The position numbers and the translations under genes were made by a program. Of a stretch of 48,131 nucleotides of DNA, positions 34,130 through 43,103 are shown in pieces. Each line of letters begins with the position of its first letter. Position 1 is the stretch's first letter. The notes beneath the pieces were generated by a model. That model did not search any database. It was not told the DNA's origin and saw nothing but the letters and a program-made list of their open reading frames with translations. This DNA is from Paenibacillus puerhi (GTDB lineage: Bacteria > Bacillota > Bacilli > Paenibacillales > NBRC-103111): the NCBI RefSeq assembly GCF_009846885.1, contig NZ_WUWM01000041.1, forward strand, positions 1-48,131, in the 5' to 3' direction.

Positions 34130-35515
34130 ATGCGGAACATGGCAGTAACGAAGGCAGAACGGTCTGCGCAAGGACACTTCGGGCTCATAGTGGCTATCGC
34201 GCTGGGCACGATGCTGAATCCGCTGAACACGTCGATGATTGCGGTAGCGTTCTCCAGGCTGCAGGAGGAATTCGCGGTAGACTACAGCGCGATCTCCTGG
34301 CTGATCGCTACCTATTATGTCGCGAGCGCGGTCGCCCAGCCGGTGATGGGCAAGCTTGGCGATCTGTTTGGGCGCAAGCGGTTATTTCTAGCGGGGCTCG
34401 GGCTGGTTACGGTATCCTCGATGCTTGCTCCGTTCTCCGCCAGTATCGGCTGGCTGATGGTCTTTCGCGTCATCCAGGCGATCGGGACCTCCGCGCTGTA
34501 TCCGTCGGGCATGGGGATCATCCGGCAGGTGGTGACCTCCAAGCTGGCGAGGACGCTGGGGGTCATGTCGATCTTCGCCTCCACGTCGGCCGCGTTTGGC
34601 CCTTCCGTCGGGGGCATTCTGCTGCATTACAGCGACTGGCCGGCGATATTCCTGATTAATTTCCCGGTGATTCTCGTTTCCTTCATTCTGGCTGTGCGCT
34701 GGATGCCGAAGGACGGAGCGGCGCAGAAGCCCGCGCCCGGGGCGCTCGACGGCTGGGGCATTCTCTTTTTTATTGTGTTGATCGTGACGTGGCTCTTCTT
34801 CTTCCTGTCCTTCCAGACGGGAGTCAGCTTTGGGCTGCTGGCCGCAGCGCTTGCGCTGACCGCCGGGTTTTATGTGTTTGAGGCCAGGCGTCGTCATCCT
34901 TTCGTCGATGTGCGATTTCTGGCGGCCAACCGGCAGGTAACGCTCGTCTATCTGCAATTTATTCTGGTCAATATTGTGTTTTATTCGGTCATGTTCGGCA
35001 TCCCGTCCTATTTGCAGCAGGTGAGGGCCTTCGACTCGCAGCAGGTAGGTCTGCTGATGCTGGCCATCTCGGGCTTCGGCGTATTCGTTACGCCGCTTGT
35101 CGGCCGCTGGATCGATCGGAAGGGCTCCAAGACGCCGCTCATCACCGGCTCTCTGATCGTACTGACTGGGGCGCTGCTGCTGCTTACGCTGCATGATGAC
35201 AGCTCCCCGGCCTGGATTTTCCTCGTGCTTGCTGTGCTGGGCATCAGCGGCGGATTTCATAATCTGGGCCTGCAGACGGCACTGTTTGCGTCCGTGGCCA
35301 CGTCAGAGACGGGCATCGCTTCGGGGCTGTTTATGACGAGCCGATTTATGGGGACCATTCTGTCCTCCAGTCTGCTCGGGGCTGCGTTTGGACATGGGAT
35401 TACGACCGGCAAGCTGCATGGACTCGCAGCTGCCTGCGCGGTGATCGGCGTCCTGATCCTATGGCTTTCGCTTCGGCTGCCTGCGCGGGCGGGGACCGTC
35501 AAGCCGTCAAATTGA
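34130..35515 (+). CDS. MFS exporter, DHA2 (EmrB/QacA-like) family
   Basis: A 461-residue membrane transporter of the major facilitator superfamily, drug:H+ antiporter group. It opens with a first helix containing ALGTMLNPLNTSMIAVAF, which resembles the DHA2 opening. Motif A is GKLGDLFGRKRL between helices 2 and 3. Motif C-like Gly/Pro residues lie in SAAFGPSVGG. The length fits 13-14 helices. GGGGAG precedes the ATG; a second ATG three codons later is possible. It is probably an efflux pump for a small toxic compound. It has its own promoter and a long hairpin at its stop codon, so it is probably not part of the next operon. Confidence 0.82.
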   Translation: MRNMAVTKAERSAQGHFGLIVAIALGTMLNPLNTSMIAVAFSRLQEEFAVDYSAISWLIATYYVASAVAQPVMGKLGDLFGRKRLFLAGLGLVTVSSMLAPFSASIGWLMVFRVIQAIGTSALYPSGMGIIRQVVTSKLARTLGVMSIFASTSAAFGPSVGGILLHYSDWPAIFLINFPVILVSFILAVRWMPKDGAAQKPAPGALDGWGILFFIVLIVTWLFFFLSFQTGVSFGLLAAALALTAGFYVFEARRRHPFVDVRFLAANRQVTLVYLQFILVNIVFYSVMFGIPSYLQQVRAFDSQQVGLLMLAISGFGVFVTPLVGRWIDRKGSKTPLITGSLIVLTGALLLLTLHDDSSPAWIFLVLAVLGISGGFHNLGLQTALFASVATSETGIASGLFMTSRFMGTILSSSLLGAAFGHGITTGKLHGLAAACAVIGVLILWLSLRLPARAGTVKPSN

Positions 35516-35529
35516 CGGCTTGACGGTCC
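35493..35529 (+). other. 17-bp perfect hairpin spanning MFS stop codon
   Basis: The arms 35493-35509 and 35513-35529 are exact reverse complements with a 3-base loop (AAT). The TGA stop of the MFS gene is the first codon of the right arm. No T tract follows, so it is not a classical terminator. It may block exonucleases, pause terminating ribosomes or serve as a binding site. Confidence 0.7.
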
Positions 35530-35604
35530 GGTCATTCGGTGATATATTCTAATAACCAAGTATTTAACTAAGAATAATATGTTAAGGGTCGACCTTATGA
35601 GAGG

Positions 35605-35648
35605 AGACTTCCAGCTCGTGGCATCACTGCCAAGCCGGAGGTCTTTTT
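35605..35648 (+). terminator. Terminator-like hairpin in flavoprotein leader
   Basis: The stem AGACTTCC/GGAGGTCT (one G-U pair), with an inner TGGC/GCCA stem, is followed by TTTTT at 35644-35648. It ends 41 bp before the flavoprotein start. It could be an attenuator for the operon or a late terminator for the MFS gene. The same outer arms recur in the terminator after the ferredoxin gene. Confidence 0.6.
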
Positions 35649-35689
35649 GCTCGTTGCAGGGAAACTTTATTCAACCGGGGGGCATGAGA

Positions 35690-37306
35690 ATGAGTGAGCA
35701 TGCTATTCATTTGCAAACGGACGTACTGATTATCGGAGGGGGACCGGCGGGCGCTTGGGCGGCTTTGACCGCTGCGGAGCAAGGAGCGGCTGTCGTGCTG
35801 GTCGACAAGGGCTATTGCGGGACGAGCGGTGCGACGGCGCCTTCGGGGACGGGCGTCTGGTATGTGGAGCCCGACGCGAAATCCCGCGAGGAGGCGATGG
35901 CCAGCCGGGAAGGGCTTGGCGGCTACTTGGCGGACCGGGGCTGGATGAAGCGCGTGCTGGACCGTACGTACGATAACATCAATAGCATCGCCGCCTGGGG
36001 CTACCCGTTCCCGGTGGACGAGGCCGGCTCGCCTCATCGCCGAAGTCTCCAGGGGCCCGAGTACATGAAGCTGATGCGCCGCAAGGTGCAGAAGGCGGGC
36101 GTCCGCATTCTCGACCACAGTCCGGCGCTGGAGCTGCTAGCCGACGAGCATGGCGTAGCTGGCGCGGCCGGGGTGAATAATCAGACGCAGCAGCCTTGGA
36201 AGGTGGAGGCGGCCGCCGTGGTGATCGCTACCGGAGGCTGCGCCTTCCTGAGCAAGGCGCTGGGCACGAATGTGCTGACGGGAGACGGTTACCTGCTGGC
36301 CGCAGAGGCGGGCGCGGATTTCTCGGGCATGGAATTTTCCACGGCGTATTCGCTCGCTCCGGCCTTCTCGCCCGTAACCAAGTCGGCGTTCTATACTTGG
36401 GCTACCTTCTACTACGAGGATGGACGGGTGATCGAGGGAGCGGGCTCGCAGCGGGGCCGTTCGGTCATCGCCCGCACGCTGCAGAAGGAGCCGGTCTATG
36501 CGCTCCTCGACAAGGCGGATGAGGTAGTCAAGGCGGCCATGCGCCAAGCGCAGCCGAACTTCTTCCTGTCCTTCGACCGTCTCGGCATCGACCCGTTTAC
36601 CCAGAAGTTCCCGGTCACGCTGCGCTTCGAAGGTACCGTGCGCGGCACCGGAGGCATTCGCATCGTCGATGAGACCTGCGCGACGAAGGTGCCCGGCCTG
36701 TATGCCGCCGGCGATGCAGCTACGCGGGAGCTGATCTGCGGAGGCTTCACCGGAGGCGGCAGCCACAACGCGGCCTGGGCGATGTCCTCCGGCTACTGGG
36801 CGGGCGAAGGCGCGGCCGTCTATGCGCTTGGCCAAGGCCCTCGCGCAGCGCAGCGCAAGGCCAAGGGCTTGTCCGAGGCTAGCGGAGTGCCGACGCAGGC
36901 TGCGGCTTCGGCCGGAGCGACTGATGTCCGCGATATCGTGAGCAGCGTACAGAGCGAGGTATTTCCTTACGACCGCAACTGGTTCCGGAGCGGCAAGGGG
37001 ATGAAGGAATCGCTGGACCGGCTGGAGCAGGTATGGCAGGAAGTCAAGCAAGGTCTGAGCTCAGGAGAGGGCCATACCGTCCGCATCCGCGAGGCGGCCG
37101 CGATGACGGCGACGGCGAGATGGATGTATGCCAGCGGACTGGAGCGTAAGGAAACACGGGGCATGCATCGTCGGGAGGACTTCCCGGCTCAGGATGCGGC
37201 CCAGCACTACCGTATCGTAAGCGGGGGGCTGGATCGTCCATGGGCGCGGCCGCTGGAGCCGCAGGCAACCGGCGAAACGAAGATCAAGGAGGCGGTAAGC
37301 CTATGA
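35690..37306 (+). CDS. FAD-dependent oxidoreductase (FRD/AprA-like)
   Basis: A 538-residue flavoprotein of the succinate dehydrogenase / fumarate reductase / adenylylsulfate reductase alpha-type family. The N-terminal FAD-binding fold has DVLIIGGGPAGAW (about 11-23), and the C-terminal FAD motif is GLYAAGDAATRELICGGFTGGG. I start at MSEHAIHL because a GGGGGG site lies 8 bases upstream; the frame is open to 35579 and a longer form from ATG 35597 cannot be excluded. It overlaps the ferredoxin gene by 4 bp, like AprA/AprB pairs. The substrate is unknown; sulfur or sulfonate metabolism is a guess from the family. Confidence 0.78.
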   Translation: MSEHAIHLQTDVLIIGGGPAGAWAALTAAEQGAAVVLVDKGYCGTSGATAPSGTGVWYVEPDAKSREEAMASREGLGGYLADRGWMKRVLDRTYDNINSIAAWGYPFPVDEAGSPHRRSLQGPEYMKLMRRKVQKAGVRILDHSPALELLADEHGVAGAAGVNNQTQQPWKVEAAAVVIATGGCAFLSKALGTNVLTGDGYLLAAEAGADFSGMEFSTAYSLAPAFSPVTKSAFYTWATFYYEDGRVIEGAGSQRGRSVIARTLQKEPVYALLDKADEVVKAAMRQAQPNFFLSFDRLGIDPFTQKFPVTLRFEGTVRGTGGIRIVDETCATKVPGLYAAGDAATRELICGGFTGGGSHNAAWAMSSGYWAGEGAAVYALGQGPRAAQRKAKGLSEASGVPTQAAASAGATDVRDIVSSVQSEVFPYDRNWFRSGKGMKESLDRLEQVWQEVKQGLSSGEGHTVRIREAAAMTATARWMYASGLERKETRGMHRREDFPAQDAAQHYRIVSGGLDRPWARPLEPQATGETKIKEAVSL

Positions 37307-37641
37307 TCGAGCTGCTCAGCAAGGAAAGATGCATCAGTTGCAACCAATGCGTATCCGTCTGCCCGACCAACGTATTCGAGCGCAGGGAGGACGGTATTCC
37401 CGTCATCGCCCGGCAATCCGATTGCCAAAGCTGCTTCATGTGCGAGCTGTATTGCCCGACCGATGCCCTCTACGTGGCTCCGCTTGCGGATGAGAACACG
37501 GCTGTGAACGAAGAAGCTCTTGACGCCCAAGGCTTGCTGGGCAGCTACCGGGAGCAAGTGGGCTGGGGCAAGGGGAGGAAGTCGACGGCTTCGGCGGACG
37601 GCTCCTATATCATCTTTCAGCGGATGAGAGCTTCCCATTAG
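37303..37641 (+). CDS. 2[4Fe-4S] ferredoxin-like protein (AprB-like)
   Basis: A 112-residue iron-sulfur protein. Two classical cluster motifs are complete: Cys10, 13, 16, 20 (CISCNQCVSVCP) and Cys41, 44, 47, 51 (CQSCFMCELYCP). A tail of about 55 residues without Cys follows. It is coupled to the flavoprotein through ATGA, so it is probably its electron-transfer partner. The unusual tail and the pairing resemble the small subunit of adenylylsulfate reductase-like enzymes, but no sulfur-pathway gene lies nearby. A terminator follows. Confidence 0.82.
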   Translation: MIELLSKERCISCNQCVSVCPTNVFERREDGIPVIARQSDCQSCFMCELYCPTDALYVAPLADENTAVNEEALDAQGLLGSYREQVGWGKGRKSTASADGSYIIFQRMRASH

Positions 37642-37725
37642 GCTGCCGGCATCGGACGGATCGATGTCTGACGGAATATGCGAATACAAGTCCAAGCGTC
37701 AACGGCGCCAGAACAAGTGAAGAAC

Positions 37726-37769
37726 AGACCTCCACTTTGCGTAATAGCAAAGCCAGGAGGTCTTTTTTT
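37726..37769 (+). terminator. Terminator of flavoprotein/ferredoxin operon
   Basis: An outer stem AGACCTCC/GGAGGTCT and inner stem CTTTGC/GCAAAG are followed by seven T. It lies 84 bp after the ferredoxin stop. Confidence 0.85.
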
Positions 37770-37869
37770 AATTTTATTCGAGTAAGCGGGTCTCGATTGG
37801 TTAATAGTAACAAAAGGGAAAAGGTTGGATAGGAAGAAGCGATCTCCAGAAATACACAGATGTAATCGG

Positions 37870-37898
37870 TTTACAAATTCCCGGGTTCCACTTATATT
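37870..37898 (+). promoter_or_regulatory. Sigma-A promoter of nucleoside transporter operon
   Basis: TTTACA (37870-37875), a 17-bp spacer and TATATT (37893-37898) form a near-consensus vegetative promoter, the best in the window. Confidence 0.75.
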
Positions 37899-37904
37899 TA
37901 GTTC

Positions 37905-38090
37905 ATCACCTTAATTAAGGCTGACTCTTTGTTCCCGGTGGCAAGGATGTGTCCGTCTGTTTAGAACCTTGTTCAAAATAATCGGGCAGGGGGTTGTACT
38001 GGCGTCACGTTTTGGAGTAAATTTATAAGGACTGTGCCAAGCGCTCAGAGGCAACACATTTATCACTATTATACAAAAGGGGTAGATCAC
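37905..38090 (+). other. Long 5' leader of nucleoside transporter operon
   Basis: About 185 nt separate the predicted start of transcription from the first gene. It contains a short palindrome CCTTAATTAAGG and a CAAGG...CCTTG pairing. I compared it with the purine riboswitch core by eye and did not find the conserved loops. It may carry an unrecognised regulatory RNA, or nothing. Confidence 0.35.
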
Positions 38091-39212
38091 ATGAAAAAAG
38101 GGTTAATCTCATTGGCCATTGTAAGCGCGATGATGTCGGCCGTCGTCGGCTGCGGCAACAACGGTTCCGGCGGCGAAGGTAAGCAGGAGCCCGCAGGAGG
38201 GACAAGCACCCCGGCAGCGGGGGCGAAGTTCCAGGTAGGCATGGTAACCGATGCCGGTACGATCGATGACAAGTCGTTCAACCAGGGCACTTGGGAAGGA
38301 CTGGAGAAAGCAGGCAAGGACTTCGGGCTGAAAACCAGACATTTGAAGCCTGCGGGAACGACGGAAGCGGAGTATCTGAAGGAAATCGGAAATCTGTACG
38401 ATGCCGGATTCAAATTTATTGGCGCACCCGGCTTTAAGTTTGAAACGGCGATTTTCAAAGCGCAGGACAAGTATAAGGATGCCAAGTTCGTCATTATCGA
38501 CGGCGCTCCTCATGCGGGCGACAACAAGCCGGTCGTGAAGGAAAACACGGTAGCGATCTTCTTTGCGGAACACGAGTCCGGCTTTCTGGCCGGCGCGGCT
38601 GCCGCGCTTCAGCTGAAGGAAGGCGAAGCGGGCTTTATCGGCGGTATGGAGATTCCGGCGGTACAGAAGTTCAACTGGGGCTTCCAGCAGGGCGTCAACT
38701 ACGCTAACGAGAAGCTGGGCACAAAGCTGACCATCAAGCCGGAGAACGTAATCTATCAAGGCAGCTTCGATAATATTGCGGCAGGCTCTCAGTTGGCTGC
38801 CCAGATGTTTGACAAGGGCGTCAAGGTTGTCTTTGCGGCAGCGGGCGGCGTCGGCGTCGGTGCTATTAATGAAGCGAAAACCCGGGCCAATGCGGGTAAA
38901 ACGGCATGGATCGTAGGGGTAGACGTCGATCAGTTTGCCGACGGCGTATACAAAGACGGCAAGTCGATTATCCTCACATCCGCTATGAAGAAGATCGATC
39001 ATGCAGCCTATGACATGGTCAAGGCAGAGAAGGAAGGCAAATTCCCTGGAGGCCAAACCTTGACCTTCGATGCGAAGAACGACGGCATCGGCATTCCTGA
39101 GAAGAACCCTAACCTGAGCGACGAGACAGTTGCCAAGGTGAAGGAGCTGACGGCCAAGCTGAAGAGCGGCGAGATCAAAGTCTCAGCTGAAAAAGGCTCT
39201 CTGATCAAGTAA
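38091..39212 (+). CDS. nupN: BMP-family nucleoside-binding lipoprotein
   Basis: A 373-residue lipoprotein of the basic membrane protein (BmpA/PnrA) family that binds purine nucleosides for an ABC importer. The signal peptide ends in the lipobox AVVGC (Cys21). The mature part has the family words MVTDAGTIDDKSFNQGTWEGL and WIVGVDVDQFADG. AAGGGG lies about 10 bases before the ATG. It precedes the ATPase and two permeases in the same order as NupN-NupO-NupP-NupQ of Bacillus subtilis, a guanosine system; the exact nucleoside here is inferred. Confidence 0.87.
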   Translation: MKKGLISLAIVSAMMSAVVGCGNNGSGGEGKQEPAGGTSTPAAGAKFQVGMVTDAGTIDDKSFNQGTWEGLEKAGKDFGLKTRHLKPAGTTEAEYLKEIGNLYDAGFKFIGAPGFKFETAIFKAQDKYKDAKFVIIDGAPHAGDNKPVVKENTVAIFFAEHESGFLAGAAAALQLKEGEAGFIGGMEIPAVQKFNWGFQQGVNYANEKLGTKLTIKPENVIYQGSFDNIAAGSQLAAQMFDKGVKVVFAAAGGVGVGAINEAKTRANAGKTAWIVGVDVDQFADGVYKDGKSIILTSAMKKIDHAAYDMVKAEKEGKFPGGQTLTFDAKNDGIGIPEKNPNLSDETVAKVKELTAKLKSGEIKVSAEKGSLIK

Positions 39213-39252
39213 CCGGAGTTTGGCCAAGCATCCATTGAAACGAATCAACCGA

Positions 39253-39280
39253 AGAGACGGGACCTGCCGTCTCTTTTTTT
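39253..39280 (+). terminator. Partial terminator after binding-protein gene
   Basis: An 8-bp stem AGAGACGG/CCGTCTCT with a 6-base loop is followed by seven T. It lies between the binding protein and the ATPase without another obvious promoter. It probably stops most transcripts, so that the lipoprotein is made in excess. Confidence 0.75.
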
Positions 39281-39329
39281 AAACTGAACCGGTAAACCCG
39301 GGGCGCGGTTTGGGAAGGAGTAGACATTG

Positions 39330-40853
39330 ATGGACTATGTAGTCGAAATGCTCGGGATTAGGAAAGAATTCACCGGTATTGTAGCCAATGACGATATTAC
39401 CCTGCAGCTAAAAAAAGGGGAAATTCATGCGCTTCTCGGCGAGAACGGGGCGGGCAAGTCGACGCTGATGAGCATCTTGTTCGGCATGTACCAGCCGGAC
39501 CGCGGGGTCATCAAGGTCAACGGGCAGGAGACCAAAATCGCTAATCCGAACGTAGCCGGCAAGCTGGGCATCGGTATGGTGCATCAGCATTTCAAGCTGG
39601 TCAGCAACTTTACCGTGACGGAGAACATCATGCTCGGCAACGAGCTGCGCAGATGGTTCACGCTGGATCTCAAGAACGCAGCCAAGCGCATTGAGGAGCT
39701 GTCCAGACGGTATGGGCTTAATGTGGACCCCTATGCCAAGATTGAAGACATCTCCGTAGGTATGCAGCAGCGGGTGGAAATTTTGAAGATGCTGTATCGC
39801 GACGCGGAGGTGCTTATCCTGGACGAGCCTACGGCTGTTCTGACCCCGCAGGAGATTCATGAGCTGATGAACATCCTGCGAAGCCTGATTGCCGAAGGCA
39901 AATCCATCATTATCATCACCCATAAGCTGAAGGAGATAAAAGCGGCGGCCCATCGCTGCACCGTTATCCGCCGCGGCAAAACGATCGGAACGGTCGATGT
40001 CGCGACAACAAGCGAGCAGACGATGGCCGAGATGATGGTCGGCCGTCAAATCTCCTTTAAAGTAGATAAGTCCCCAAGCCGTCCGGGCGACGTGGTGCTG
40101 AAGCTGGACCGCGTGACGGTGAATAAAGCCAAGAACGTTCCAGGTCTGAAGTCCGTTTCCCTGGAGGTGCGGGCAGGTGAGATTGTCGGCATAGCGGGGG
40201 TCGACGGCAACGGGCAATCCGAGCTTGTGGAGGCAATCACCGGACTGCGCAGGATTGAGTCGGGAATGATCGAATTCCAAGGGGCGAGCATCGCGGACCT
40301 GTCGATCCGAAGCCGCATTGAAAGCGGTATCGGCCACATTCCGGAGGATAGACAGAAGCGGGGGCTGGTGCTCGACTACTCGCTGGAGGAGAATATGGTG
40401 CTGGAGATTTACAACCGGCCTCCCTTCTCGAAGAACGGAATTTTGAATAAGCCGAAGATTCGCGCCTACACCGAGGGAATCTTATCAAGCTACGATGTGC
40501 GGTCAGGCGAAGGTGCTGTGTCGGTGACCCGATCCCTGTCGGGCGGGAACCAGCAGAAGGCGATTATCGGGCGTGAAATCGAACTGAATCCGACGCTGCT
40601 TATAGCCGTTCAGCCGACCCGGGGACTGGATGTAGGGTCGATCGAATACATCCATAAGCGGCTGATCGAACACCGCGACAAAGGCAATGCGGTCCTGCTC
40701 GTCTCGCTGGAGCTCGACGAAATCTTGAATGTGACCGACCGGGTAGCTGTCTTGAACAACGGGGAGCTTGTAGACACGGTGCTAACGGCGGAGACGACAG
40801 AAAATGAAATGGGCCTCATGATGGCCGGCGTTAAACGGGGGGAAACGGGATGA
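39330..40853 (+). CDS. nupO: Nucleoside ABC transporter ATPase, double domain
   Basis: A 507-residue protein with two fused ABC ATPase domains. The first has Walker A GENGAGKST (about residues 37-45), signature SVGMQQR and Walker B EVLILDEPTAVL. The second has a degenerate Walker A (GVDGNGQSE), signature LSGGNQQK and ILL-type Walker B (TLLIAVQPTRGLD), where the usual catalytic Glu is absent. This asymmetry is normal for the RbsA/NupO group. AAGGAG lies about 9 bases before the ATG. It overlaps the next gene by 4 bp. Confidence 0.88.
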   Translation: MDYVVEMLGIRKEFTGIVANDDITLQLKKGEIHALLGENGAGKSTLMSILFGMYQPDRGVIKVNGQETKIANPNVAGKLGIGMVHQHFKLVSNFTVTENIMLGNELRRWFTLDLKNAAKRIEELSRRYGLNVDPYAKIEDISVGMQQRVEILKMLYRDAEVLILDEPTAVLTPQEIHELMNILRSLIAEGKSIIIITHKLKEIKAAAHRCTVIRRGKTIGTVDVATTSEQTMAEMMVGRQISFKVDKSPSRPGDVVLKLDRVTVNKAKNVPGLKSVSLEVRAGEIVGIAGVDGNGQSELVEAITGLRRIESGMIEFQGASIADLSIRSRIESGIGHIPEDRQKRGLVLDYSLEENMVLEIYNRPPFSKNGILNKPKIRAYTEGILSSYDVRSGEGAVSVTRSLSGGNQQKAIIGREIELNPTLLIAVQPTRGLDVGSIEYIHKRLIEHRDKGNAVLLVSLELDEILNVTDRVAVLNNGELVDTVLTAETTENEMGLMMAGVKRGETG

Positions 40854-41923
40854 GGAATATCGCCATTTCGCTGATGGCCGTCGTATTCGGCCTGCTGGCA
40901 GGCGCCGTACTGATGATGGTGACGGGACACAACCCGCTGCTCGGCTATACCTATCTGTTCGAGGGAGGCTTGAAAAATCTCGAGCGCTTCGGCAATACGC
41001 TGGCTACGGGCACGCCGCTGATCTTTACGGGACTGTCCGTAGCGTTCGCCTTCCGGACCGGCTTGTTTAATATCGGAGCGGCAGGGCAGATGCTGTTCGG
41101 CGGCTTCTGCGCGACGGCGGTCGGGCTGAATCTCGATGTAGCCAGACCATTGCTGCTTCTGCTGATGGTACTTGCGGGTATCGTGGGCGGGATGCTATGG
41201 GCTTTGATCCCCGGAGTGCTGAAGGCGAAGTATAACGTGCATGAGGTCGTATCGACGATTATGATGAACTGGATCGCGTACTGGACGATCTATTACGCGG
41301 TTCCCGCCTATCTGAAGGCGGAGTTTCTGGAGACAGAGTCCAGGCCGCTGCCGGAGGCAGCCACGCTCCGCGTGCCGGTGTTGACCGAGATGTTCGGTGG
41401 CTCCTACATCAATCTGGGCTTGTTTCTGGCCGTCATTACGGCGATCGTCATAGCTTTTATTATCAACAAGACGACGCTTGGCTACGAGCTGAAAGCAGTG
41501 GGCTACAATAAGCACGCGGCAGAGTATGCGGGGATTGCGGTGAACCGCGGCGTGGTGCTGTCGATGGTCATCTCGGGCGGTCTCGCGGGCCTTGCGGGCG
41601 TGGCGCATTATACGGGCAACGCCACGAATATACAGATCGGTCAGCTGCCGACGCAAGGCTTCGACGGGATTGCCGTCGCTCTGCTCGGGGCAAACGCTCC
41701 GGCCGGCGTCCTGCTGGCTGCGCTGTTCTTCGGGCTGCTGTACTCGGGCAGAGGCTTTATGAATGCCATGACGGAAATTCCGCCCGAGATTGCGGATTCG
41801 ATTATTGCGATTATCATTTATTTTGCGGCGACGAGCGTGCTGATGGATAGATTAATCCGCTGGTTCATCGCCAGAAGAAGGAAATCAGAGCCTGCGGGCA
41901 CAGCCAAGGGGAAGGGGGAGTAG
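40850..41923 (+). CDS. nupP: Nucleoside ABC transporter permease 1
   Basis: A 357-residue permease of the BPD_transp_2 family (as in ribose and branched-chain amino acid systems) with about 8-10 membrane helices. Family words include FNIGAAGQMLFGG and HEVVSTIMMNWIAYW. It is coupled to the ATPase gene through ATGA. The C-terminus is a short basic tail. It forms the membrane pore with the permease at 41928. Confidence 0.86.
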   Translation: MRNIAISLMAVVFGLLAGAVLMMVTGHNPLLGYTYLFEGGLKNLERFGNTLATGTPLIFTGLSVAFAFRTGLFNIGAAGQMLFGGFCATAVGLNLDVARPLLLLLMVLAGIVGGMLWALIPGVLKAKYNVHEVVSTIMMNWIAYWTIYYAVPAYLKAEFLETESRPLPEAATLRVPVLTEMFGGSYINLGLFLAVITAIVIAFIINKTTLGYELKAVGYNKHAAEYAGIAVNRGVVLSMVISGGLAGLAGVAHYTGNATNIQIGQLPTQGFDGIAVALLGANAPAGVLLAALFFGLLYSGRGFMNAMTEIPPEIADSIIAIIIYFAATSVLMDRLIRWFIARRRKSEPAGTAKGKGE

Positions 41924-41927
41924 CGGT

Positions 41928-42881
41928 ATGTGGACAACGATTCAGCAGATTTTCCCGTATGCGATCATGTTTACGATCCCCCTCCTCATTACCGCACTCG
42001 GCGGTTTGTTCAGTGAACGAAGCGGGATTGTCAATATCGGGTTGGAGGGGCTTATGGTCGTCGGATCCTTCGTGACCGCGTTCGTCATCGTCAAGCTCCA
42101 TGGCTTGTACCCGGATAGTCCGCTAAACGTATGGCTCGGCTTGGCCGCCGGCGCGCTGGCGGGTCTGCTATTTTCCCTGCTCCACGCGTTTGCGAGCATC
42201 AACTTGAGCGCGAACCAGGTGATCAGCGGCACGGCCATCAACATGATCGCGGGCGCATTGACCGTCTTCCTGGCCCGGAATATGACGGGAAGCGGCAATA
42301 TCCGGATTCAGAACGGGCTTTCGCCTTTCGATGTAAAGTGGCTCTCGAAGATCCCGGTGATCGGCGACCTCTTCTTTACGAAGACCTACTTGACGACCTG
42401 GATCATTCTGGCGGTGGTCGTTCTGAGCGCCTTTATCCTGAAGAAAACGGCCTTCGGCCTTCGCCTGCGCTCCTGCGGGGAGTATCCGCAAGCCGCGGAG
42501 GCAGCCGGCGTGAATGTGAGAAAGATGCGCTACATCGGAGTGATGATCTCGGGAGCTTTCGCTGCGCTTGGCGGCGGCATATTGATCGTAACGATCGCCG
42601 GAGAGTTTACCGGGAATGTAGCGGGACTGGGCTTCCTGGCATTGGCGGCCTTGATCTTCGGTCAATGGCGGCCGCTCGGTGTGCTGGCGGCAACGCTGTT
42701 CTTCGGCTTCGCGAGCACAATAGCGAACGTTTCCCAGGTGATTCCGACGCTCGCTGTCATTCCGCCGATCATCTTAAAGGTATTTCCCTATGTGGTGACC
42801 CTTATCGCGCTTGTGGTATTCTCCAAGTCGTCTCAGGCGCCTAAGGCAGCGGGAGAAGTGTTCGATTCGGGCAAACGTTAA
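41928..42881 (+). CDS. nupQ: Nucleoside ABC transporter permease 2
   Basis: A 317-residue BPD_transp_2 permease beginning MWTTIQQIFPYAIMFTIPLLITALGGLFSE after a 4-bp gap. The segment RSGIVNIGLEGLMVVGSF is typical for NupQ-like proteins. About 8 membrane helices are predicted. It ends the transporter operon, and a terminator lies 50 bp downstream. Confidence 0.86.
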   Translation: MWTTIQQIFPYAIMFTIPLLITALGGLFSERSGIVNIGLEGLMVVGSFVTAFVIVKLHGLYPDSPLNVWLGLAAGALAGLLFSLLHAFASINLSANQVISGTAINMIAGALTVFLARNMTGSGNIRIQNGLSPFDVKWLSKIPVIGDLFFTKTYLTTWIILAVVVLSAFILKKTAFGLRLRSCGEYPQAAEAAGVNVRKMRYIGVMISGAFAALGGGILIVTIAGEFTGNVAGLGFLALAALIFGQWRPLGVLAATLFFGFASTIANVSQVIPTLAVIPPIILKVFPYVVTLIALVVFSKSSQAPKAAGEVFDSGKR

Positions 42882-42930
42882 CGAATAGCAGATGACAGGA
42901 ACCGGGCTGACGCCCAATCCTGTACGGATC

Positions 42931-42955
42931 AAGCAGGGCGCAGGCCCTGCTTTTT
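42931..42955 (+). terminator. Terminator of nucleoside transporter operon
   Basis: A perfect 9-bp stem AAGCAGGGC/GCCCTGCTT with a 4-base loop, ending in a T run (42951-42955). Confidence 0.87.
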
Positions 42956-43103
42956 CTGATTGCTGCTTGTCGGTCGGATAAGCACGCATCCTTATGCGCC
43001 GAGTCTGCCTAAGCTGAAGGGGAGAGGTTTAAAGCCGGCTTCGGCCGGGTAATGTCCAAGAGCAGATTCTGCTAATTGAGTTGAGCCCGGGAGGTCGGCA
43101 GGG

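Noticed and set aside
35581..35650. SAM-I riboswitch before the flavoprotein gene
   Set aside because: CTTATGAGAGG resembles the first strand of the S-box, but the conserved GAAACC/GGCAACC core is missing.
37905..38090. Purine riboswitch in the nucleoside transporter leader
   Set aside because: The conserved loop and junction sequences of the purine aptamer could not be found by eye.
38109..39056. 315-codon minus-strand ORF
   Set aside because: It is antisense to the BMP-family lipoprotein gene. No domain or start signal is visible.
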